Source: Paragonimus westermani (taxonomy: Eukaryota; Platyhelminthes; Trematoda; Plagiorchiida; Troglotrematidae). From it: a DNA stretch of 64,000 nt. Within the stretch, counting starts at the first letter, position 1, and every line of letters starts with the position of its first letter. The notes below the pieces were generated by a model. That model made no database searches and had not been told where the DNA came from. It worked only from the letters and a program-made list of their open reading frames with translations. The translations under genes and the position numbers were made by a program. Of this stretch, positions 56,836 through 64,000 are shown piece by piece. The stretch lies in the NCBI GenBank assembly GCA_008508345.1, contig QNGE01000889.1, positions 148,225 through 212,224 on the forward strand, given 5' to 3'.

Positions 56836-59135
56836 GAACCCTTCGTACGTGCGAAATCAATGCCTTTTGTCTCAAACTAGTAAAGCTCGTGCAAGAGCGT
56901 GAGTTCACCAAGGAACTCAGGGTCCTGAGATCGTCCATCGTAAATCCTCGTAAGGTGGGTGGACTTGAAAGATTGCTGCCAGCCTTGATAAGTGGAGCAC
57001 TACTCATTCAGAATGGTGTCATCAAACTTTCGCGGGCCCAAAAAACATCTCACACAACGTAACAATCGGGATGAGGACCAATCACCTAGCTCGACTGAAT
57101 AAAACGAGTGTAACAGCTTATCCACTGACTTCTCAATCCATTTTCTGATCGCGCCATTCAAAATATTATACGGGAAATCGGACGAAAATGATTCCAATAG
57201 ATCTACTTACGCTGCGACATCAAAGAAGGGATTGCACCATGTTTGAAAATCTTACTCTACCTCGTGGTAGCCGCCTGGTGGCAATGAGGGCCTCATTCTA
57301 ATCAAACCACTGTCGAGGATTTCAGGTGATGTATTCGGACAGTTTTGAAGCAACACTGTGTTGGATTTTAACATCACCATGCGCAGTGCCAAGCATTGTT
57401 AGTGAAGGTAGTGAGATGGATAGAGCACTGTCCGGAAAAAAACTAGTGGTACTCACCAATTTTGTAGTGGTTTAATCAATCAGCTGACAAGAATGACTGG
57501 AATATGATAATACCAAAAGACAATGTGACAGTACCGGATGTGTGCAAAGGGTATGCGTACAACTAAAAGGAAGACGCGCAGAAGAAATAGAGTGGCTCAT
57601 TGATTGATCAACATCCGTTGAATAGGATAGGCCGCCACCCGAGAAAAGGACACCGCCAGAGGGTAGAATCGGACACCGACCGATAGGTAATACGACACGC
57701 GAGGTGGGATGAGGAACGTTTGGCTTCGATAGATCAACAACTAGGCGGGGCTGAAAAATATCACCCTACGACTACTTCATCAACCAAAACACACGCAGAT
57801 GCAGATAGAGGCTTTCTACGGTAACGCCCATTTATGTTTGATGGCACTCAAGTTCAAAAAATGATGGTCATGCATTCAAACCAGTTTACGGATGGAGTTA
57901 ACGAAACGGTATTCACGAAAATGTACGAAATTGAATTGCTAAATATAAATGTGAACTGCGGACAGTGCAAGTGTTTTTCATAATGTGCAAGTCGCATACA
58001 CATCGTTTCATGTTCCAATTTCTGATCTGTCCGATGATCGAAATCTTCACGCTAGTATGGTTAGCTTTGGTCCGCGATAACCTGAGACAACGTATTAGGT
58101 GACCACAGCAGTAGCTAGTACACACCATCAACTCAAGGGGCGAACAAAGTCTGAGAACGCAGTATACGTTCACAGTAGCAGCTGCTCCCATCAAATCACT
58201 TCCACGAACTACGCGGAGAACGAACGCATGCGGGAACTGACAAGAAACGTGTAATAAAAGTGTTTGGGGTACATGCCGATTGCCATGTCGATTGGAATAT
58301 TCATCTTTATCGCGATAAGTTACTGGCGTTCTATGCAACAAATAGTGACTGACTGAGAAATCTGGCCCTCGATGGTCGACAGACAGCTGGCGATATTCTG
58401 TTTCTGTATATTGTTTTCTATGAACGCCATGCGACCTCAATCTAGCTGGAAACAATGCAGTGGAGTGAGCAGAATAAGCCTCTGAAGACTCTCGGCGATA
58501 GAATGGAGCATAATGCCTTCACTGGATGCGGGTTCACACACACCAAAGATGGAAACAGCCCTAAGTCATCTGCCACCTTATTTCCAATCATTTCTAGGAC
58601 CAACATTTCGTCGACCAGTATCTACCTGAAATTCCGCATAGGTGGAGAAGTAGTATGAATATTGTATAGGCAAGAAAGCTGAAAGTGTTGTCATACATGT
58701 TCCACGGTCAAATATGTTAGTATTCATTTTGAAACACAATACCAACATCGTATGGTCGTACATAATCATTTCGATGACATCTTCGAAACGCCGCAGAGCT
58801 AACCACTCTCCAACCATGAGATGACGTAGTTTCTCCCGAAAATTGTAATCAACGCGTTTGCAAGACTTGTAAAGGAGGGATAAAGCCCAGGGTGAGTTGT
58901 CTTCTCGAAAATGGTGGAAAATTTTTCATCACAAAACTAGCACTCTTGGGACTCACTCGATGTATTCACATGTTCTGTTTCTCACCGCTTACGCACACTT
59001 GATGGACTGTGGGTACTTTGCCTGAAGTGTTCTTTCATACATTTCGAAAAATATTTGCGAACGAGGATTTGCACCTAAGTGACGGATTTCCGTTTGGAAA
59101 GACATTCCTGCGGTAGTCATTATTGAATGGTTCCA
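56836..59135. other. Right part of the palindrome loop, unassigned
   Basis: Possible Pao integrase N-terminal scrap at 56880-57040 (a GGLERLLPALISG-like run). The rest, about 2 kb, shows nothing recognised. Confidence 0.3.
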
Positions 59136-60436
59136 TAACGATTCAAGTTCACACCGAGTTACGCGTGATCTGTTGATCCGGTGAATGCCTCCCAATATTC
59201 AACGACAGTGATCATCTATCCTCGAAACGGTTGGTGAGAAGGCGCTCGTAATAACTGGATTTAATACGGCGCTAAGTGAATCAATGTACAAGAAAATTGT
59301 CTCTCACCTCGAATCTGAAAATCCTTAGAAATCAAATAAAGAAAGTTCTCGCACAACAAATCGACAACCAGGCACCGATCAGCAATGGTGAACAATAAAA
59401 CGGGTCGAGCTCACTCAAACAAACGGTCATTGGTTGGGTCAGAGCAAAACGATTGTTCATGCATCGAGAAACGACGGGAATCTCAAGGAAAAATATGGAA
59501 GGAAAACGTCTGATTTCGGTATTTAGAAGTTTATATGGCTCGGACAAAATAGGGGTGAGGTAAACGGTCGAAGCAGGTGGTGTAAGAACAAGGATGAGTA
59601 ATTTATTTCATTTGGGGAAGAGAGCAAAGCGTGGGGCCATCTTTCAACATCAAACAAAGCTCGGCAATCTCAAAATAACGCAAATACCCTGACAAAATCT
59701 ACATTCATGTCTGCCGCTTCAAGGGTACCCGCCAAATTGAAGGTGTCGACGGTAAGAGATGAGGGGTTCGCTAAAAATTCGGGCTCTTCGCGATGCATTT
59801 CGTTTTGTTGAAAAAACAGACGGCCCTTCTCGAAACTTGAGCTTTCCTCTATTCCGCAAGTTGGATAGAAATATCTTTCTCCGATGTGAGAAATTCAAAC
59901 CTACCGCTACCGCTCCTCTGGTTCAAATTCCCAGTTCTCTTATTTTACCATTGAAGACCAGAAGCGGGTTAACCATAGTGAATCCTTCCCGGATCTGCGA
60001 AATTCTTTGAAACCTCTGGACACGTTATAGCATGCAAGCAGGCCGTTTTTACTCGGACTCTCCGCGGCGCTTGCGGACTAACTTCGGGACAATGTGGAAG
60101 CACCGGAACCAACGTTCTTCCGAAATAATTGTTCCAATAAAAGTCCTGTAAAAGGGCACAATACCAGCAAACATTAGCTACAAGGCCCGGTAACCCATGC
60201 ACACGCACTACACAAACGTAAACTAAATATGTGTCGAAAGCACAGCAACACCCTCTGTTACGCAATTCAAAGTTAACTCATGTGCTTGCTCGTTTTGACC
60301 GCGCGTTACAATACGGAGTTCACTGAGTTAAAGTAATCACGAAGTCACTAAATGACCAATGAGGACGACGTTGTGGGCGCTGAAGAGGCCCAAGGAGGAA
60401 AGCGCGTTGGCGGCTGTAGCGTGTTCATAGACAGAT

Positions 60437-61086
60437 TTGGATGCGGTGATTTATTGCGCAAGATGTCGAAACTGGTGTTTCGAGCATAGTTCCCAAATGG
60501 TTTCCGCTGTGACGCGTTCGCAGAATTTCATAGGAACTTGCGAATGTTTCAACAAGTCACGATCTGAGGAATTGTATAACAGGTGTGCAGTACTATCGGA
60601 ATTCGGGAGAGAAAATTCCGGACTGTACAGCGTACAAGCAGTGCTACCTATATGTATGCAGTGTACTAGAAAGGGCAGGCGAAAAGGGAAGCGTGAATCA
60701 CAGGTGAGTATTTTATTTTATTGCATGTTAATGTGGTGTTACAGGTTCCAGGATGTGCAATGTCCATCGGCTATTCATGCCTCGTGCAAGGAGGGAGGTT
60801 TGCGTATATCGCACAGCTACCTGGTTCACAATCACCGGACAACGTCGGTCAACCCGGGAGTGCATCCCGCCATCCGTAGGCTAGAAAGTACGGCGGAGGA
60901 AGCTGTATGTGCGTTGTTGGATAGTTTCCATAGAACCCACGAAGTCATCGATTACGTTGGGCGTTAATATGATATAGTGATGAATCGTAGTGACGTAAGG
61001 TCGTTAAGACGGAGGAAGCGATTACACGAGCATCCGGATTGCGGGCTGGGGAGCATGCGGATGATGCTAGAACCCGCAGGGACATG
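60437..61086 (+). pseudogene. MULE N-terminal zinc-finger gene with a 48-bp intron, right-arm copy
   Basis: From the ATG-like start at 60437 the frame is cysteine-rich (CARCRNWCFEHS, CTRKGRRKGKRESQ). A 48-base intron at 60704-60751 (gtgagtatttt ... gttccag) removes cleanly in frame and joins ESQ to DVQCPSAIHASCKEGGLRIS, then LVHNHRTT: the C ... C ... HNH finger of MULE transposases. EEAVCALLDSFHRTHEVIDY follows. A stop at 60965 interrupts, after which the same frame continues YDIVMNRSDVRSLRRRKR, matching MHADDLRNLRKKQ of the MULE at 45178. No catalytic core follows. It binds element ends in working MULEs; here it is a fragment. Confidence 0.55.
60704..60751 (+). other. Predicted 48-nt intron of the MULE zinc-finger gene
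   Basis: Donor cag then gtgagtatt; acceptor ggtgttacaggttccag. Length is a multiple of three and splicing joins two parts of the finger at the position where the related transposase near 45254-45300 has extra, non-conserved residues. The unspliced frame is also open, so splicing is a prediction. An alternative acceptor 7 bases earlier would shift frame. Confidence 0.45.
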
Positions 61087-61371
61087 AAAGAACTTCGATC
61101 AACCATATTATGTCCTGTCCCTACATCTCTTTCACTAGCCTTCGTGCGTTCTGAGAGGGAAGATGTCGAAGTTCCACTGTAAATCGATGTCAATTGTTGT
61201 GGTATCGACGCAGCCTTATCCAAATAATATCAGAGAAGAAAGATGCACATCGCTGAGTATGGAAGCAAGCCCTCAACCGAACTGAACAGAAATTACTGCA
61301 CCGCCGGGACGAAAATCTTAGCTTTGTGTTCTTTGTTGACTAATACCGTCCCTACTTGTTAAGTGAAAAAT

Positions 61372-61773
61372 TCATGGCACAAAATTGCTAATTAAACGGG
61401 ACAGATAGTCTGTCAAGGCTTCAGCTATTGGATTCAACAAGGCATGACGTACACCCGTTAGCGCATCCACCCTGTAACTATCCAACTTATTTGATTTCTG
61501 TCTTGTATTCTTTACCATAACCTGCATTCTTGTGGTTATAGGTGGGCCTGAATTAGTGTGCGGTTGTAGATTGTTCCTTCGGTAGATGTTGCGCACACAT
61601 TCACGGGCGTGTAGGAAATGTTTAGCATCCCTCGCGGTGACAGTGTCATTCACAACCCCTCCGCTCTTACCACACTCCGCCAGAACTCGTACGAACACTC
61701 CTAAGTAAGCGGAGCTATTGGAAACGTCATACTTCGTAGTTGCATGCTTTCTTAACATATGATCATAGTTCAC
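61372..61773 (-). CDS. Unrecognised 133-codon ORF, right-arm mirror copy
   Basis: Mirror copy of the ORF at 51146-51547 with the same translation; see that entry. Confidence 0.3.
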   Translation of the reverse strand: MNYDHMLRKHATTKYDVSNSSAYLGVFVRVLAECGKSGGVVNDTVTARDAKHFLHARECVRNIYRRNNLQPHTNSGPPITTRMQVMVKNTRQKSNKLDSYRVDALTGVRHALLNPIAEALTDYLSRLISNFVP

Positions 61774-63377
61774 TCGACACTATAATGTGATGCCGCTTAT
61801 ACTGTAGGCGACAATTGTGCTCATCTAGATGTTGAAAGCCTTTCTAGACGGTTGGCTATCCGACCTGCGCGTGACTTTCCTGTCCTGTTCATTATGGAAG
61901 GCTCCCTTTTTGCTTTAATCTTTGTAGGCCTATCAGTGAGCCTTGAGGTGATACTTCTATTCGTTTTTCAGCAGTGTCTTATACCGGTCAGATATGAAAT
62001 ACATGAAGCCTGCCTGTTTCCCAGCTCTCTGTCTTCAGCTTTCTGTTATAGCTTTGCCACATATCTTGGGACCTGGACCCACCACCCACGAGTAGCAACC
62101 ACAAAATTCTGTGGCCTTTAATACGCCGGAGGAGAAGAGACCTAAGGTGATCACATCCGTGAGACTCCAGAGTACGGATATATCCAACACGCCCGGTGCC
62201 TTCTCACTCTTTCACCTGGCATGCTGTATTATGTACTTGATTAGTGTCCTTGGCTGAAGAGAAGACAGTACGGTGCTTTCAACTACACTCTCAGGCGCAA
62301 CCTTATCGCCCATCAGATCCGTAGATAGCTGGGAGCATTGAGAAGAAGAATTCTGGTAGTTTGGGATTATGATCTTTATGGGCATACCTAACGACGCAGA
62401 AGTCTCCTTTGCTGTCGTCAGTGAGCTGCGGTGCGTGCATGCAACATGCTTACTTGCTTCGGGCGCTTTTGCGGGACAGGCAATCTTATGAAGATCAGGA
62501 GTAATTAGTTCCCCAACCGCCTTTTATTAACTTGCTGCGTCTCTAAGAATAATGTGCTTTCCTGCAGTCTTCAATCCTGCCGATCAGTTTGATGTGCATA
62601 TCGGTCCGGCGGATGTGGGTCTGATGTATCTGCCCTGCATAGAGGCAAGATTCAGTCAATCCTTTGAAGTAATACCCTTTAACTCCCGATTGAAGCTCTC
62701 TCCATTCTCCCTTACGCTACAACCTAGACGTTGGGACGGTGAAGGCGTCATTTGTAGTACTATGCATTGTTAGAGCACTATAGTCAAGTAAAACCGCTCA
62801 ATTTGTAAAGGGGCCCAACTGCATCCAACGTTGCGCTTTGAACCAGCTCGGTTACAGATGACTAGCGTGAGGCTGTAACTAACCTATATGGCTGAGACGC
62901 TCGATTTCCATCTGCCTGACAACCAATCGCCGTGCCTCTGGTAATTTATACAGTCATCCCATGTAAATCTAATTTCTCCTCCTGTAACAGTGAGGGTTCT
63001 ATTGCTGCCGCCAACAGCTTGTTCTTGTGATATGGGTTTTCGGATTCTACTGTCGATGGCCTTGGATATTGATAGCGCTTCGTTATTTTGTTAACTTCGG
63101 GACTGACTTAGCAGTTGCATATTTGGAAATTTTTACTGCCCCCAATGTGCTGATCGTGCGACAACTCATTTCATCGTCCCCTCCTTCGACCTTCCCGCAA
63201 TATTGTTCCGTTATGTCCGCAGCATCCGCTTGGACTTTCATCCCACGCTTCGCCTACTTCCCCTCTTTGTGAGTAGTATGTTTGATGACATAATTGCGGC
63301 CGCATGAAAGTCGCTCGGCCGCCATGTTGAATTTGGATATTTTCTGTTTGTGCTCGACCAATGACGGTCGAAAACTC

Positions 63378-63500
63378 TCTCGGGACGTAGCAGGTGAAAC
63401 GGAGGGACTTCCAAACCCTCTGTTCTACGCACAACACGAATGATTCCATTCGAAGTGTGATCCACGGGTAATGTTGCATCCGCTGCATGCTAGTCCTATC
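63378..63500. repeat. Outer, diverged part of the large palindrome, right
   Basis: Complement of 48817-48930 at about 85 to 90 percent, directly adjoining the identical arm without the left-side insertion. Confidence 0.6.
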
Positions 63501-63689
63501 CTGCGTCTCTTGCGAACAACTCCCAATATTTCGGTTCAGACCGGACAAATGAACAGGAGTCGTGTTGATGAACTGGATCGAATACGTTACCAAACTGAGC
63601 CATACACCAGCTGATAGCCCATAATTCATGAAGGTGATTACAGAGAAAGACAAAACACCAGTTATATAATGGGCGATATCTATAAAGTT

Positions 63690-64000
63690 GTGTGTAATGA
63701 AACGGAAGAGGATAATCGACCCGGCCACTTTCGAACGTATCCGTCCCACTGGAACAATAATCCCCAGGTTATATGGTCTGCTCAAAGTGCACAAATTAGG
63801 CGTGCCTTTGAGGCCCATTCTAAATATGTGCAACTCGCCTTATCATGATCTGGCTATATGGCTTGCCGGTATGCTCGAATTCATCAGGTTGGAACTGGCA
63901 AAACATAGCCTCATTGGCGCAACCCGAGTATTGCACCTTCATTTGCTGCCACCTACGAATGTCCGACAGGCTTGTGTTAGAAAACCTTCAACGATCGTTT
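63690..64000 (+). pseudogene. Penelope-like element reverse transcriptase, cut by window end
   Basis: One frame, open from about 63697 to 63930, reads KRKRIIDPATFERIRPTGTI, then IPRLYGLLKVHKLGVPLRPI, then MCNSPYHDLAIWLAG and LELAKHSLIG. These are the RT N-terminal blocks of Penelope-like elements (IPRLYGLPKxHKxGxPLRPI ... SPYH). The palm, YxDD and GIY-YIG domain would lie beyond the window. Upstream N-terminal parts are not seen to the left on this side of the palindrome; a possible N-terminal piece is at 49079-49440. This copy is less decayed than the one at 11150-12750 over the visible part. Confidence 0.7.

Larger units (their letters stand above)
53784..57060 (+). mobile_element. BEL/Pao LTR retrotransposon, internally deleted
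   Basis: A gag-pol in one reading frame from 53865 to 56534 broken by only a few in-frame stops (54483, 54951, 55239, 55470 and one near 55542), then a frameshift near 56500. The order is gag, zinc knuckle, protease, the DUF1758-like segment, a short piece before the RT, RNase H and a following segment. The RT itself is missing between about 56270 and 56290. A possible promoter-like ccatataaac lies upstream in the arm at about 53386, so the LTR may extend into the palindrome arm. No 3' LTR was found. It is the least decayed retroelement in the window. Confidence 0.7.
53784..59135. other. Loop of the large palindrome (5.35 kb)
   Basis: Unique sequence between the arms. The left 3.3 kb is a BEL/Pao retrotransposon. 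The remainder (about 57060-59135) has no recognised gene. A 180-codon minus-strand ORF (58455-57913) is unsupported by motif or splice site. Confidence 0.6.
59136..63377. repeat. Large palindrome, right arm (4242 bp)
   Basis: Reverse complement of 49542-53783. Homology continues outside the outer end at lower identity (63378-63500) and stops at the inner end within a few bases of 59136. Confidence 0.9.

Noticed and set aside
57913..58455. 180-codon minus-strand ORF in the palindrome loop
   Set aside because: No motif, signal or splice support, and an ORF of this length is expected by chance about once in a window this size.
49542..63377. Large palindrome as a Maverick/Polinton or a single giant DNA transposon
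   Set aside because: No DNA polymerase B, integrase of that type, ATPase or capsid genes were seen; the arms hold MULE fragments and the loop a Pao element.

Overview
The window looks like an intron- and transposon-rich region of a flatworm (platyhelminth) nuclear genome, probably a trematode or a pseudophyllidean tapeworm. This is inferred from the mix of decayed elements: RTE-type non-LTR retrotransposons, Gypsy and BEL/Pao LTR retrotransposons, Penelope-like elements with a GIY-YIG endonuclease, tRNA-derived SINEs and Mutator-like (MULE) DNA transposons. GT/AG-bounded exons, the absence of any operon-like ORF packing, and four single-N assembly joins (26565, 44879, 46011, 48226) also fit. 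No rRNA, functional tRNA, CRISPR array or bacterial gene was seen.

Layout. 1-32 kb: one host gene on the minus strand, seen as dispersed exons. Five consecutive exons (31771-31393, 24300-23637, 17726-17264, 16071-15985, 15938-15757) have good splice sites and matching reading phases, followed by a possible 16-nt micro-exon and a further good exon at 3869-3749. The protein is serine-rich and I do not recognise it. Its introns hold a Gypsy remnant (970-3015), a nested cluster in which an RTE element is split by a Gypsy 3' end and a Penelope-like element (8745-13870), a second RTE (19558-22480), three copies of an unclassified repeat, and a small MITE-like element (28278-28487). Most coding retroelements lie antisense to the host gene; the Penelope element is sense.

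32-44 kb: mostly unrecognised sequence, with two head-to-head tRNA-derived SINEs (37730-38225), a CR1/jockey-like reverse-transcriptase scrap (about 41330-41560), a 600-bp foldback element dense in TTAGGG hexamers (42838-43437), and a short strong hairpin (43602-43639).

44.3-48.8 kb: a cluster of direct and inverted repeats around a broken MULE transposase. Three of the four Ns lie here, so the order of pieces is uncertain.

48.8-64 kb: a 13.8-kb palindrome whose 4.24-kb arms (49542-53783 and 59136-63377) are colinear without any length difference and apparently identical. Each arm carries a MULE N-terminal zinc-finger pseudogene with a frame-preserving 48-bp intron. The 5.35-kb loop carries a BEL/Pao element (gag, zinc knuckle, protease, RNase H pieces). 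Penelope-like sequence appears on both sides of the palindrome. Every transposon-encoded protein seen is broken by stops, frameshifts or deletions; the Pao copy is the least decayed.
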